Source: Hyphomicrobiaceae bacterium (GTDB lineage Bacteria; Pseudomonadota; Alphaproteobacteria; Rhizobiales; Hyphomicrobiaceae). Taken from it: a stretch of DNA of 64,000 bases. Where the stretch lies: positions 1 to 64,000 of the forward strand of contig JAEUMD010000018.1 in the NCBI GenBank assembly GCA_016793635.1, read 5' to 3'. Below, piece after piece: positions 26,781-37,595 of the stretch. Made by a program: the position numbers and the translations under genes. The notes under the pieces were generated by a model. That model was not told where the DNA came from and searched no databases. It was given only the letters and a program-made list of their open reading frames with translations. The stretch's first letter is position 1. Every line of letters starts with the position of its first letter.

Positions 26781-28289
26781 TTGAGAATACTGTTCGCCGC
26801 TTCGGAGGCGTATCCACTGGTCAAGACAGGTGGCCTCGCCGATGTCGCGGCGGCATTGCCGGTGGCGCTGAACGATATCGGCATCGAGACCCGCCTGCTC
26901 CTGCCCGCATACCCCGACGCGATGGACTCGGCTCGCGACGTCGCACGCGCCGCCGAACTCGGCTCACTTCTTGGCGGTCACGGCGCCACACTCTTCTCGG
27001 CGCGTATGCCGGACACGGGACTGCCGCTGCTGCTGCTGGATTGCCCCCCGCTCTTCGCGCGGCGCGGCAACCCCTACACGGAAACAGGCGGCAGCGACTG
27101 GCCAGACAACCATCTCCGCTTCGCCGCACTGTCGCTCGCCGCGGCACGGATCGCATCGGGCACATCCGGGCTCGACTGGCGCGCCGACGTGCTCCACGCC
27201 AACGATTGGCAGACGGGCCTCGCTCCCGCCTACTTGCGCATGTCGGGCGCGCCCAACACGCGCTCCGTCTTCACCATCCACAACATGCGCTACCAGGGCC
27301 TGTTCGAGGCAGGTGTTCTCGCCGAGCTCGAGCTGCCGCGCCACGCCTTCGGCATGGAAGGCCTCGAGTTCCACGGCCATGTTTCGATGCTGAAGGCCGG
27401 ACTGGCGTTCTGTGATCACATCACCACCGTGAGCCCGACCTACGCCGAGGAGATCCGTACGCCCGAATTTGGCTACGGCATGGAGGGGCTTCTCGCCGCG
27501 CGCGGTCACGATCTCTCCGGCGTGCTCAACGGCATCGACGAGCGGGCGTGGAACCCTGCGACGGACCCGCACATTCCGGCTTCGTTCAACGGCGACGACC
27601 TTTCGGGCAAAGCGGCATGCAAAACTGCACTCCAGCGCGAGCTCGGCCTCGACGAGGACTCCGGCGCGCCGCTCATCTCCATGGTGACGCGCCTGACCGC
27701 GCAGAAGGGCGTCGATCTGGTGATCGCCATCCTTGGGGCCTTGGCCGAGCGCGGCATCCAGGTCGCGATACTCGGCGCCGGCGACCCAGGCTTCGAGCAC
27801 CATCTGCGCACACTCCCCGTGCCACCCGGTCGCATCGCGACACGCCTCGGTTATGACGAAACGCTGGCCCACCGCCTGATCGCGGGCGCCGACATGTTCC
27901 TGATGCCCTCGCGGTTCGAGCCCTGCGGCCTGACCCAGATGTACGCCATGCGCTATGGCACGCTCGCGATCGCGCGTCGAACTGGCGGCCTCGCCGACAC
28001 GATCCGCGACATTGCGACAAGCGACCCGACTTCGGGAACGGGCTTCCTGTTCGACGCCAGCACTCCGGATTCGCTACTCGACGCCGTGCTGAGGGCCGTC
28101 CGCCTGCGGGCTGACGGAACGGCATGGCGGCTTGCCCAACGGCGTGCAATGCAGCAGGATTTCAGTTGGACCAAGGCCGCTGAAGCATATCTCAGGATCT
28201 ACAGCCGGCTGGCGCCGACCGCCGCATCGAACGTTAGGGCGGCAACAATTGAACAGCCCGGAACAGGGCGTGCTGGGGAAAGCTCGTGA
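26781..28289 (+). CDS. glgA: Glycogen synthase (ADP-glucose type)
   Basis: GT5 enzyme extending alpha-1,4-glucan from ADP-glucose made by GlgC. The likely start is TTG 26781, because GAGGGAG sits 7 bases upstream and the protein then begins LRILFAASEAYPLVKTGGLADV, the canonical N terminus with the ADP-glucose-binding KTGGL. The 502 residues include HANDWQTGL in the N-terminal half, VVSMVTRLTAQKG-type donor-site residues and FEPCGLTQMYAMRYG in the C-terminal half. The stop overlaps the GTG of glgP, so the two are translationally coupled. Confidence 0.96.
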   Translation: MRILFAASEAYPLVKTGGLADVAAALPVALNDIGIETRLLLPAYPDAMDSARDVARAAELGSLLGGHGATLFSARMPDTGLPLLLLDCPPLFARRGNPYTETGGSDWPDNHLRFAALSLAAARIASGTSGLDWRADVLHANDWQTGLAPAYLRMSGAPNTRSVFTIHNMRYQGLFEAGVLAELELPRHAFGMEGLEFHGHVSMLKAGLAFCDHITTVSPTYAEEIRTPEFGYGMEGLLAARGHDLSGVLNGIDERAWNPATDPHIPASFNGDDLSGKAACKTALQRELGLDEDSGAPLISMVTRLTAQKGVDLVIAILGALAERGIQVAILGAGDPGFEHHLRTLPVPPGRIATRLGYDETLAHRLIAGADMFLMPSRFEPCGLTQMYAMRYGTLAIARRTGGLADTIRDIATSDPTSGTGFLFDASTPDSLLDAVLRAVRLRADGTAWRLAQRRAMQQDFSWTKAAEAYLRIYSRLAPTAASNVRAATIEQPGTGRAGESS

Positions 28290-30910
28290 GCGAGAAGGTT
28301 TGGCGCAAGGCGTTGCGCAAGTTGTCAGGCGCAGGCGAAGGCGAGGATCGTTCCAGGCTTTCGGGAGGCGATGCGAGCGCACGCCCCGCCAGCGGCGATT
28401 CCGACGCGACGTTCGACCGCGCGGTGCTCAACCAGCCACTACCGGCGCTGCTCGATCCGCGCTCCCAATCCGATTATCTGGTCGAGCTCAGTGACGCGGC
28501 GGCGATCAAGCGTGCGCTCGTCAACTACCTCGTGCACGCGGTCGGCACCGATCCCGCGGAAGCTACGGTACACGACTGGTTCTACGCCCTCTCGTTCCTG
28601 CTCCGCGGCGTGCTCTCCGAGCGCCAGATCAACAGCAACCGCCAATCGCGCGCGGAAAACGCCAAGCACGTCTATTACCTCTCGATGGAGTACCTGCTCG
28701 GGCGCAGCCTGATCAAGAACCTGATCGATCTCGACATGCTCGAGAACACGCGCGACGCCTTGGCCGATCTCGGGCAAGATCTCGACGCCGTCGCCGACCT
28801 CGAGCACGATCCTGGCCTCGGCAACGGCGGGCTCGGCCGCCTCGCCGCCTGCTTCCTCGAATCGATGGCGACCCTTTCGCTTCCGGGCTGCGGCTATGGC
28901 CTGCGCTACAAGTTCGGCCTGTTCAGCCAGGCGATCGAGGATGGCCGCCAGGTCGAGCATCCCGACAATTGGCTGAAGGATGGCAACCCGTGGGAGTTCC
29001 GCCGTCCCGAACGCACCTTCGAGGTGAACTTCGGTGGGACCTGCCTCTGCGAGACGGGAGCCGACGGGCGGCGGATCTGCACCTGGACCCCATCGCAGAG
29101 CGTGCTCGCCAACGCCTACGACTTCCCGATCGCCGGCTATCGCAATGGAACCGTGACGAACCTCCGCCTATGGACCGCGCGGGCCAATGTCGATTTCGAT
29201 TTGGGCTCGTTCAATCGCGGCAACTACATCAAGGCGACGGAAGAAAAAATTACCTCCGAGGTGCTCTCGAAGATCCTCTATCCCGACGACTCGACGCACG
29301 AGGGCCGCGAGCTTCGCCTCAAGCAGGAGTACTTCTTCGTTGCCGCGTCGATTCAGGACATCCTGGCGCAATTCCTGCGCGACAACGACTCGCTCGACGC
29401 GCTGCCCGACAAGGCCATCATCCAGCTCAACGACACGCATCCCGCGCTCGCCATCGCCGAGCTGATGCGCCTGCTCGTCGATATCCACGGCCTCGACTTC
29501 GAGCACGCTTTCGACATTACCTCGCGCACTTTCGCCTACACCAATCACACGCTGCTGCCCGAGGCGCTGGAGCGCTGGCCGGTCGCGATGATGCGCGAGC
29601 TGCTGCCGCGCCATCTCGAGATCATCTTCGACATCAACGTCCGCTTCCTCGAAAGCGTGCGTGCCTTCGCGCCGGACAACCCGGGCAAGACGTATGCGCT
29701 GAGCCTCGTCGAGGACAAGGACCAGTCGGTACGCATGGCGCATCTCGCGATCGTCGCCAGCACCAAGGTCAACGGCGTCGCCAAGTTGCACACCGAACTC
29801 CTGCGCGACAACATGTTCCCGGATTTCGTGCGCATGTACCCGGGCAAGTTCGTCAACGTCACGAACGGCGTAACGCCGCGGCGCTGGCTGAAGCAGTGTA
29901 ACCCCGGACTCGCGGCGCTCATCACCGAGCACGTCGGAGAGGAGTGGCCGCGTGATCTTTCGGCGATCGCCGCTCTCGCGCCGATGGCAGACGACGCGGT
30001 CTTTCGCCAACGGTTCCGCGAAGTGAAACAGGCGAACAAACGCCGGCTCGCGCGGTTCATCGCCGAGCGCACGGGCATAACCATTCCCGCGGATGCCCTC
30101 GTCGATTCACAGATCAAGCGCATTCACGAGTACAAGCGCCAGCTTCTCAACGTGCTCGGTGTGATCGCGCGCTACAACCGCATCCGCGCCGGCGAGGTGC
30201 CGGCAACGCCGCGCGTCGTCGTGTTCGCCGGCAAGGCAGCGCCCGGCTATTACATGGCGAAGCTCATCATCCGCCTGATCCACGACGTCGCCAGCATGAT
30301 CAACGCCGACAAATCCATCGGCGACATGCTGAAGGTGGTGTTCCTTCCCGACTACAAAGGAACGATAGCCGAGATCATCATACCCGGAACCGAACTCTCC
30401 GAGCAGATCTCGACCGCGGGCACCGAGGCGTCCGGCACGGGCAACATGAAGTTCGCCATGAATGGCGCGTTGACCATCGGAACGTGGGACGGCGCCAACA
30501 TCGAGATCGCCGAAGCCGTGGGGCTCGACAACATCTTCATTTTCGGTCTGCGCGCCGACGAGGTCGTGGCGATGAAGGCGAAGGGATACGACCCGCGCGC
30601 GCTCTACCGCGCGGACCCGGAGCTGCACCAGGCCCTCGACATGATCGGCAACGGCCATTTCTCGCCCGGCGATCCCGGCCGCTACTCGGCCATCTTCCAC
30701 TCGCTGTTCGACGGCGGCGACCATTACATGCTGCTCGCCGACTACAAGGCCTACATGGCGGCGCACGATCGAGTGAGCGACCTCTACGTCGACGGCGAGG
30801 AATGGACGCGTAAGGCGATTCTCAACGTTGCCGGCATGGGCCCGTTCTCGTCCGATCGCTCGGTGCAGCAGTACGCCGACATGATCTGGAATGTTAAGCC
30901 GCTGACATGA
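28286..30910 (+). CDS. glgP: Glycogen phosphorylase
   Basis: PLP enzyme releasing glucose 1-phosphate from glycogen ends. It starts at GTG 28286, overlapping the glgA stop (GTGA). The 874 residues are slightly longer than the roughly 800-830 usual, mainly through an N-terminal extension of about 50 residues rich in Gly, Ser and Asp before LVNYLVHAVGTDP. Core motifs are YYLSMEYLLGR, GLGNGGLGRLAACF, the KRIHEYKRQLLN segment, and the PLP-Lys722 in EASGTGNMKFAMNG. It sits between the synthase and the branching enzyme, as in classical glg operons. Confidence 0.97.
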   Translation: MSEKVWRKALRKLSGAGEGEDRSRLSGGDASARPASGDSDATFDRAVLNQPLPALLDPRSQSDYLVELSDAAAIKRALVNYLVHAVGTDPAEATVHDWFYALSFLLRGVLSERQINSNRQSRAENAKHVYYLSMEYLLGRSLIKNLIDLDMLENTRDALADLGQDLDAVADLEHDPGLGNGGLGRLAACFLESMATLSLPGCGYGLRYKFGLFSQAIEDGRQVEHPDNWLKDGNPWEFRRPERTFEVNFGGTCLCETGADGRRICTWTPSQSVLANAYDFPIAGYRNGTVTNLRLWTARANVDFDLGSFNRGNYIKATEEKITSEVLSKILYPDDSTHEGRELRLKQEYFFVAASIQDILAQFLRDNDSLDALPDKAIIQLNDTHPALAIAELMRLLVDIHGLDFEHAFDITSRTFAYTNHTLLPEALERWPVAMMRELLPRHLEIIFDINVRFLESVRAFAPDNPGKTYALSLVEDKDQSVRMAHLAIVASTKVNGVAKLHTELLRDNMFPDFVRMYPGKFVNVTNGVTPRRWLKQCNPGLAALITEHVGEEWPRDLSAIAALAPMADDAVFRQRFREVKQANKRRLARFIAERTGITIPADALVDSQIKRIHEYKRQLLNVLGVIARYNRIRAGEVPATPRVVVFAGKAAPGYYMAKLIIRLIHDVASMINADKSIGDMLKVVFLPDYKGTIAEIIIPGTELSEQISTAGTEASGTGNMKFAMNGALTIGTWDGANIEIAEAVGLDNIFIFGLRADEVVAMKAKGYDPRALYRADPELHQALDMIGNGHFSPGDPGRYSAIFHSLFDGGDHYMLLADYKAYMAAHDRVSDLYVDGEEWTRKAILNVAGMGPFSSDRSVQQYADMIWNVKPLT

Positions 30911-30952
30911 GGCATGCCGACCGCCTCATAAACTCTCCGAGGGCGTTTGCGC

Positions 30953-33127
30953 ATGGATAAGTCCGCTGCCGCAGCGATCGCCGCAGGCGACCATCGCGAC
31001 CCGTTCGGATTTCTCGGGCCGCACGTTGACGAAGAGCACGGCACACTGCTGGTGCGCGCATTCCTCCCGGCTGCGCACGGCGCTGAAGTCGTCACCGAAA
31101 ACAGTCACGGACCTATCGCCATGCGCAAGGTCCACGATGCCGGCCTCTATGAAGCGGCGCTGCCCGCAACTTCCAAATCCTACAGGTTGCGCATCACGGA
31201 CCGGACCGGCGTGCACGAGATCGACGATCCCTATAGCTTCGCGCCGGTGCTCGGTTCGCTCGATCTCCACCTGCTGGCCGAAGGCACGCACTACCGAAAT
31301 TTCGACAAGCTCGGCGCGCACATCATGACCCATGAAGGCGTAGCGGGTGTGCACTTCGCGGTGTGGGCTCCTAACGCACGCCGGGTCAGCGTCGTCGGCG
31401 ACTTCAACGGCTGGGATGGCCGTTGCCACGTGATGCGCCTGCACCCTGGCGCCGGCATATGGGAGATCTTCATTCCCGGCCTCGGCGAGGGCGCTCTCTA
31501 CAAGTTCGAGATCAAGGCTGCCGATGGCACGATGCTGCCACTCAAGGCTGATCCCTACGCCTTCGCGATGGAGCCGCCGCCACGCACTGCTTCTCGTGTA
31601 ACGCGCACCGGCTGCTTCGCCTGGACCGACGGCGACTGGATGGGTCAACGCGCGCAGCGCAACGCCATCGGCGCACCGGTATCTATCTACGAAGTCCATC
31701 TCGGCTCGTGGCGCCGCCGTGCGGGAGGTCGCTATCTCTCGTATGCCGAGCTAGCGGACGAGCTGGTGCCATACGTCAAGGAGCTCGGCTTCACACACAT
31801 CGAGCTGATGCCGGTGAGCGAGTTCCCCTTCGACGGCTCGTGGGGTTATCAGCCGATCGGTCTCTTCGCCCCGACCAGCCGTTTTGGCTCGCCCGATGGT
31901 CTACGGCTTCTTGTCGACCGCTGCCATGCTGCCGGCATCGGCGTGATCCTCGACTGGGTCGTCGGACATTTTCCAGAGGACGCACACGGACTCGTCCGCT
32001 TCGACGGCACGCATCTCTACGAGCATGCCGACCCACGCCTTGGCCGGCACGCGGATTGGGGCACGTTGATCTATAATTTCGGGCGCAACGAGGTGGTGAA
32101 CTACCTCATCGGCAATGCGCTCTACTGGCTCGACGAGTTCCACATCGACGGCCTGCGCGTGGATGCCGTCGCGTCGATGCTCTACCTCGACTACTCACGA
32201 AAGGCCGGCGAGTGGCTCGCCAACCGTTACGGAGGTAACGAGAACCTCGAGGCCATCGCATTTCTGAAACGGCTGAACGAGACCGTCTATGCCCAGCACC
32301 CCGGCGCGTTCACGATCGCCGAGGAATCGACCGCCTGGCCGCTCGTCACGCGGCCGACATCGAGCGGCGGCCTTGGCTTCGGCTTCAAATGGAACATGGG
32401 CTGGATGAACGACAGCCTGCGTTACATCGCCCGCGACCCCGTTCACCGCAAGCACCATCACAACGATCTGACGTTCTCGCTGATGTACGCCTTCTCAGAA
32501 AACTTCGTTCTGCCGCTCTCGCACGACGAAGTCGTGCACGGCAAGCGGTCGCTGATCGGACGCATGCCGGGCGACCGATGGCAGCGGTTCGCGAACTTGC
32601 GCCTCTATCTGTCGTACCTGTACACGCACCCGGGAAAGAAGCTCCTGTTCATGGGCGGCGAGATGGCTCAGGAGCGCGAATGGAACCACGACACGAGCCT
32701 CGACTGGCATCTGCTCGACGACGCCGACCACCGCGGCATCCAAGTTCTCGTTCGGGATCTCAACCGACTCTACACCGCGCTCACCGCCCTACACGAGCGC
32801 GATTGCGAGGCATCCGGTTTCGAATGGATCGACTGCCACGACTACGAGCAGGGCGTGCTGAGCTTTCTGCGGCGGGGAACGGCATCAGGCGACGTCGCCG
32901 TGGTCGTCTGCAACATGACACCCGTGCCGCGCAACGACTACCGCATCGGCGTTCCGCAGCCGGGCGGATGGCGTGAGCGGTTCAACTCGGATTCGTCGTT
33001 CTATGGCGGCTCGAACACCGGCAATGCCGGGCGCGTCGAAGCCTCGCCGCGCGCGATGCATGGTCACGCGAATTCGCTCGACCTTACCATACCGCCGCTC
33101 GCCGTTCTCGTCATGGTGCCGGAATAA
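30953..33127 (+). CDS. glgB: 1,4-alpha-glucan branching enzyme
   Basis: GH13 enzyme introducing alpha-1,6 branches. ATG 30953 is chosen (GAGGG 10-14 bases upstream); a TTG two codons earlier is also open. The 724 residues comprise an N-terminal CBM48-like region, a second CBM48 module ([22 protein letters not shown]), the catalytic barrel and a C-terminal beta domain. Catalytic residues are Asp404 in [10 protein letters not shown], Glu457 in TIAEEST and Asp525 in [11 protein letters not shown]. GlgB family signatures such as [17 protein letters not shown] are intact. Confidence 0.97.
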   Translation: MDKSAAAAIAAGDHRDPFGFLGPHVDEEHGTLLVRAFLPAAHGAEVVTENSHGPIAMRKVHDAGLYEAALPATSKSYRLRITDRTGVHEIDDPYSFAPVLGSLDLHLLAEGTHYRNFDKLGAHIMTHEGVAGVHFAVWAPNARRVSVVGDFNGWDGRCHVMRLHPGAGIWEIFIPGLGEGALYKFEIKAADGTMLPLKADPYAFAMEPPPRTASRVTRTGCFAWTDGDWMGQRAQRNAIGAPVSIYEVHLGSWRRRAGGRYLSYAELADELVPYVKELGFTHIELMPVSEFPFDGSWGYQPIGLFAPTSRFGSPDGLRLLVDRCHAAGIGVILDWVVGHFPEDAHGLVRFDGTHLYEHADPRLGRHADWGTLIYNFGRNEVVNYLIGNALYWLDEFHIDGLRVDAVASMLYLDYSRKAGEWLANRYGGNENLEAIAFLKRLNETVYAQHPGAFTIAEESTAWPLVTRPTSSGGLGFGFKWNMGWMNDSLRYIARDPVHRKHHHNDLTFSLMYAFSENFVLPLSHDEVVHGKRSLIGRMPGDRWQRFANLRLYLSYLYTHPGKKLLFMGGEMAQEREWNHDTSLDWHLLDDADHRGIQVLVRDLNRLYTALTALHERDCEASGFEWIDCHDYEQGVLSFLRRGTASGDVAVVVCNMTPVPRNDYRIGVPQPGGWRERFNSDSSFYGGSNTGNAGRVEASPRAMHGHANSLDLTIPPLAVLVMVPE

Positions 33128-33141
33128 GGGTTCGCTCGGGA

Positions 33142-36100
33142 ATGGATAGCATCGCGCGCTCGAAGCTCTCTGCGGGGCGGCCCTTTCCCCTCGGTGCGAC
33201 GTTCGAGGGCGATGGCGTCAACTTCGCGCTCTATTCCGCGCATGCAGAGCGCGTCGAGCTTTGCCTGTTCGACTTGAAGGGCGCAATCGAGACCGCGCGC
33301 ATTTCGCTCTCCGAGCGAACCGGCGATGTTTGGCACGGCTTCGTCCCGGGCCTCGGCCCCGGCCAGCGTTACGGCTGGCGCGTGCACGGGCACTACGCTC
33401 CGGAAGCTGGCCACCGCTTCAATCCCAACAAGCTGCTGATCGACCCTTACGCGCGCGAGCTGTCGGGTCCAATCGTCAACCACGATGCCAACTTCGGCTT
33501 CGTGCGAGGCTGCCCGCTCGAGGACCTGAGCTTCGATACGCGCGACAACGCGGCCTACATGCCGAAAAGCGTGGTCGTTACGAGCGAACGCGATGATGGC
33601 ACGGGCATCCCGCCGCTGACACCCTGGCGCGACACGATCGTCTACGAGTTGCATGTCGCCGGCATGACGCGCGGACATCCTGACGTCCCGCCCGCCTTGC
33701 GCGGCACCTTCGCCGGCCTCGCGAGCGATGCCGTCGTCGGCCACCTTAAGAGCCTCGGCATCACCGCCGTCGAGCTGCTTCCGGTGTTCGCGTTCGCCGA
33801 CGAGCCTCATCTCACGGACAAGGGGCTTGCCAATTACTGGGGCTATAACCCCTATGCCTTCCTGGCTCCAGATCCCCGCTATGCGCGCGGCGCGGCGCGT
33901 ACCGAGATGCGGGCTCTGGTCCGCCGGCTGCACGACGCCGCTATCGAGGTGATCCTCGACGTCGTCTACAATCACACGGGCGAAGGCTGGCATCTCGGCC
34001 CGACGCTGAGCCTCCGCGGCATCGACAACGCCAGCTACTACCGCCTGCTCCGCGACGCACCGCGCTACTATGTCGACGACACCGGCTGTGGCAACACATT
34101 GGCGCTCGATCGCGATCCGGCGCTGGCGCTCGTCATGGCGTCACTGCGCCACTGGATCGACGACATCGGCGTCGATGGGTTCCGTTTCGATCTGGCGACC
34201 ACGCTCGCGCGGCGCGACGACGGCGTCGATCTCGACGCTCCGCTGATCCGCGCCATACGCACGGACCCCGTGTTGTCGCGCGCGAAGCTCATCGCCGAGC
34301 CTTGGGACATCGGCCCAGGTGGTTATCGTCTTGGCGGATTCCCGCAGCCGTTCATCGAGTGGAACGACCGCTTCCGCAATGGCGTACGCGCGTTCTGGCG
34401 CGGCGACCAAGGCCGTATCGGCGAGCTCGCGACACGCCTCGCCGGCTCAGCCGACATCTTTGCAGGGCACACGCGGGGACCGGAGGCGAGCCTCAACTTC
34501 GTCACTGCGCACGACGGTTTCACGTTGCGCGATCTCGTCAGCTACGCGGCCAAGCGCAACGAAGCCAACGGTGAAGAGAACCGTGACGGTACGAACGACA
34601 ACGTCAGCGCCAATTACGGCATCGAAGGCGAGACCGACGACCCCGCGATCCGCGTTACGCGCGTTCGACAGATGCGCAATCTCCTCGCCACCCTGCTGCT
34701 ATCGCAGGGCGTGCCAATGCTGCTCGCTGGCGACGAGATCGGGCATTCGCAAGGCGGAAACAACAACGCCTATTGCCAGGACAACGCGACGACATGGATC
34801 GACTGGTCGCGGCGCGACACGCATGAAGGCGGCGCGCTGTTAGCGTTCGTGCGCGAGGTGATCGCGTTGCGCGGGCGGATCGCTGCGCTTCGGCAGTCGT
34901 CGTTCCTCACGGGCACGCCGCGCGACCCCGCTTCGGACAAAGACGCGAGCTGGTGGTCTCCCGAAGGACGCGAGATGACTGCCGCCGACTGGAACGAGCC
35001 GCACGCACGCACACTCGGCCTTCACCTTGCAGCGAGTCCGGGCGCCGAGGGTGAAGACGGAGTTGGCCGCGAAGACGCGCACGTTCTTCTTCTTTTCAAC
35101 GCAGACGAGCGCGAAGTCGCGTTCCGACTGCCGGACCTGGCGCACGGAAGTGCCTGGACCAAGCAGCTCGACACCGCCGAAAGCACCGCGGCATCGTCCG
35201 CCGAAGAACGGTTCGCGGCAGATGCAAGCGTGACGCTCACCCCACGCAGCCTAATCGTGCTTGAAAGCGTGGGGCCGCCTGCCGCCGCCCATCTCTCGGC
35301 ACCCTCGCCCAGGGTCGATCCTCGAACGCTCGACCTCCTCTCCACGCGCGCCGGCATCGTTCCCTCGTATTGGGATTTGCAGGGACGCGAACAGGTCGCC
35401 TCTTTCGCGACGAAGCAAGCGATGCTCGCAGCGATGGGGATCGATACACGCTCCGAGCATGCGGCCCGCGACGCGTTGCATCGCCTCGACACCGATGCAT
35501 GGCAGTGCGCACTCGGGCCGGTGACCGTGCTGCGCATTGGGCGCGACGCGAGCCTCTGGCGCGTTGTGGTCACGCTACCGGCCGAGGCACTCGCCGCGAC
35601 GATCCGCTGGCACATCGCATACGAGCACGGCGGATCGCGAAGAGGGGAAGTCCGCGCGCGCGATCTCACATGCCTCCAATCGCGACGGCTCGACGGCACA
35701 ACGTATATGCGCGTTGCCCTACACGTGCCGCGCGATCTCCCCTGCGGCTATCATCGCCTCGACGTCGAAACTGGAGCCGTCTCCGCCAGCACGTCGCTGA
35801 TCATCGCTCCGGAACGAAGCTATGTGCCCGAGTGGCTTGCGCGCCGGGAGCGGACGTGGGGCCTTGCCTGCCAGCTCTACGGTTTACGCGCCGCACCGAG
35901 CGCATCGACCAGCGGCCGCGATCTTGGCATCGGCGACCTTTCGAGCCTCGCCGAGTTGACGAGCCGGGTCGCGCATTCGGGCGGATCGGCTGTCGGCATC
36001 AACCCGCTGCACGCGCTGTTCCTCTCCGAACCCGATCGCGCCAGCCCTTACTCGCCATCGAGCCGGCTGTTCCTCAACCCGCTCTACATCGATCTCTCCG

Positions 36101-37512
36101 CCGTGCCGGAGCTCCCTCTGAGCATGACGGCGCGCGCGTTGCTCAACCGGCACAGCATTGTCGATGCGCGCGCCGCCAAGCCCGGCGCGGGGGATCTCGT
36201 TGCACACGGCGACATAGCGAAAGCCAAGCTTGCCGTGCTCGATGCGCTGCACGCGCAGTTCGAATTCCAGCGCAGGGACGGACACTGCGATGCACGCAGC
36301 CGTGCCTTCGACGCCTTCGTCGCCTCACGCGGAGCATCGCTCGAACACCTGACCACATTCCAAGTGTTCGAGGAACGTCTCGGGCCGCCGTCCACTTGGG
36401 GCAACGCTTATTCCCGCCCCGACAGCCGCGCGGCCATCGACCTCGCGGATACGCTACGAGACCGGCGCCGCTTCTTCGCGTATCTCCAGTTCGAGGCGGA
36501 CCGCCAACTCGCCAGCGTCGCCGCCGCGGCTCGCGACGGTGGCATGGCAATCGGTCTCTACGGCGACCTTGCCGTCGGCGCCGCACCCGACGGCGCAGAG
36601 GTTTGGGGTGCACCCGATGACTTCGCGCGCGGCTGCCGGTTCGGCGCCCCGCCCGATCCCTTCTCCGACAGCGGGCAGGACTGGGGCATGCCGCCGATGG
36701 ACCCGCACCGGCTGACCGCAAACGCCTATCGCGCGTTCACCGATCTCCTCGCCGCGAATATGCGCCACGCGGGCGCCCTGCGTCTCGACCACGTCATGTG
36801 GCTCGAACGAATGTTCTGGGTTCCAGCCGGGGCGACCGCGCGCGATGGCGCCTATGTCCGTTATCCACGCGACGACCTCCTCGGCGTGCTGGCACTCGAA
36901 AGTCACCGTCATCGCTGCCTGATCGTCGGCGAGGACCTCGGCACCGTGCCGGATGGATTCCGCGAGCGCATGCACGCAGAGTCGATCCTGTCGTATCGCT
37001 TCATTCGGTTCGAACGGTTCCCCGACGGCCTGTTCCGCCGACCCGACACGTATCCGCGACTTGCCCTCGCGACACCTGCCTCGCACGACCTCGCCACGCT
37101 CCGCGGTTTCTGGGAGGGTCTTGATATCGACGCGATGGCGGTGGCAGGGCTCGTGTCCCCGGCCGATGGCGAGAGCATGCATGCGACGCGCGCGATCGAG
37201 CGACGTCAGCTCGTCGATGCGCTCGCCGACCAGCAGCTTCTCGATGCCGATTTCCCAACGGCGCCCGTGCTCGATACCGATGCCATGCAATCGCTTGTCG
37301 ATGCCGTGCACCAGTTCCTGGCGTCCACGCCCGCGGCTCTCGTGATGATCAACGTCGAGGATCTGCTCGACGTCGCGGACCAGGCGAACCTGCCCGGTAC
37401 CGTCGATAGCTACCCAAACTGGCGCCGCCGCCTGCCGCAGACGGTCGACTCCGAGGCCCTCGATGCACGGCTCCGCGAGACGGCTGCCATCGTCGCCCGC
37501 TGCGCGCGCTAG
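33142..37512 (+). CDS. GlgX-MalQ fusion: glycogen debranching enzyme joined to 4-alpha-glucanotransferase
   Basis: One uninterrupted frame of 1456 residues joins two glycogen enzymes normally encoded separately. Residues about 1-710 are GlgX (isoamylase-type GH13): CBM48-like GRPFPLGATFEGDGVNFALY, ELHVAGMTRGHPDVP, nucleophile Asp350 in GFRFDLATT, acid-base Glu386 in IAEPWDIGPGG, Asp458 in TAHDGFTLRDLVSY, and HSQGGNNNAYCQDN. After a short Ala/Ser-rich stretch (about 711-735), residues about 736-1456 are MalQ (GH77): INPLHALF, SPYSPSSRLFLNPLYID, nucleophile Asp1216 in RLDHVMW, acid-base Glu1264 in GEDLGTVP, and Asp1316 in ASHDLATL. All catalytic residues of both halves are present. It begins 14 bases after glgB. 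The product should remove limit-dextrin branches and recycle the released short chains. Confidence 0.95.
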   Translation: MDSIARSKLSAGRPFPLGATFEGDGVNFALYSAHAERVELCLFDLKGAIETARISLSERTGDVWHGFVPGLGPGQRYGWRVHGHYAPEAGHRFNPNKLLIDPYARELSGPIVNHDANFGFVRGCPLEDLSFDTRDNAAYMPKSVVVTSERDDGTGIPPLTPWRDTIVYELHVAGMTRGHPDVPPALRGTFAGLASDAVVGHLKSLGITAVELLPVFAFADEPHLTDKGLANYWGYNPYAFLAPDPRYARGAARTEMRALVRRLHDAAIEVILDVVYNHTGEGWHLGPTLSLRGIDNASYYRLLRDAPRYYVDDTGCGNTLALDRDPALALVMASLRHWIDDIGVDGFRFDLATTLARRDDGVDLDAPLIRAIRTDPVLSRAKLIAEPWDIGPGGYRLGGFPQPFIEWNDRFRNGVRAFWRGDQGRIGELATRLAGSADIFAGHTRGPEASLNFVTAHDGFTLRDLVSYAAKRNEANGEENRDGTNDNVSANYGIEGETDDPAIRVTRVRQMRNLLATLLLSQGVPMLLAGDEIGHSQGGNNNAYCQDNATTWIDWSRRDTHEGGALLAFVREVIALRGRIAALRQSSFLTGTPRDPASDKDASWWSPEGREMTAADWNEPHARTLGLHLAASPGAEGEDGVGREDAHVLLLFNADEREVAFRLPDLAHGSAWTKQLDTAESTAASSAEERFAADASVTLTPRSLIVLESVGPPAAAHLSAPSPRVDPRTLDLLSTRAGIVPSYWDLQGREQVASFATKQAMLAAMGIDTRSEHAARDALHRLDTDAWQCALGPVTVLRIGRDASLWRVVVTLPAEALAATIRWHIAYEHGGSRRGEVRARDLTCLQSRRLDGTTYMRVALHVPRDLPCGYHRLDVETGAVSASTSLIIAPERSYVPEWLARRERTWGLACQLYGLRAAPSASTSGRDLGIGDLSSLAELTSRVAHSGGSAVGINPLHALFLSEPDRASPYSPSSRLFLNPLYIDLSAVPELPLSMTARALLNRHSIVDARAAKPGAGDLVAHGDIAKAKLAVLDALHAQFEFQRRDGHCDARSRAFDAFVASRGASLEHLTTFQVFEERLGPPSTWGNAYSRPDSRAAIDLADTLRDRRRFFAYLQFEADRQLASVAAAARDGGMAIGLYGDLAVGAAPDGAEVWGAPDDFARGCRFGAPPDPFSDSGQDWGMPPMDPHRLTANAYRAFTDLLAANMRHAGALRLDHVMWLERMFWVPAGATARDGAYVRYPRDDLLGVLALESHRHRCLIVGEDLGTVPDGFRERMHAESILSYRFIRFERFPDGLFRRPDTYPRLALATPASHDLATLRGFWEGLDIDAMAVAGLVSPADGESMHATRAIERRQLVDALADQQLLDADFPTAPVLDTDAMQSLVDAVHQFLASTPAALVMINVEDLLDVADQANLPGTVDSYPNWRRRLPQTVDSEALDARLRETAAIVARCAR

Positions 37513-37535
37513 GCTCTGTTCGGTTCATACCTGAA

Positions 37536-37563
37536 GCGCTCCGCGCTTGCATCGAAAGCGCGA
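37536..37563. terminator. Hairpin between convergent glgX-malQ and glgC
   Basis: A 10-base-pair stem with one bulged C (37536-37546 with 37554-37563) and a 7-base loop lies in the 83-base gap between the two convergent genes. It has no strong T-run; it may act for both directions. Confidence 0.45.
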
Positions 37564-37595
37564 GCCCACGATCGGCCAAAGGCAATGGCAGCGAT

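Noticed and set aside
26294-27415. A long plus-strand frame through the pfp-glgA spacer and the start of glgA
   Set aside because: It is Arg-rich and out of frame with glgA, whose start and motifs are clear.
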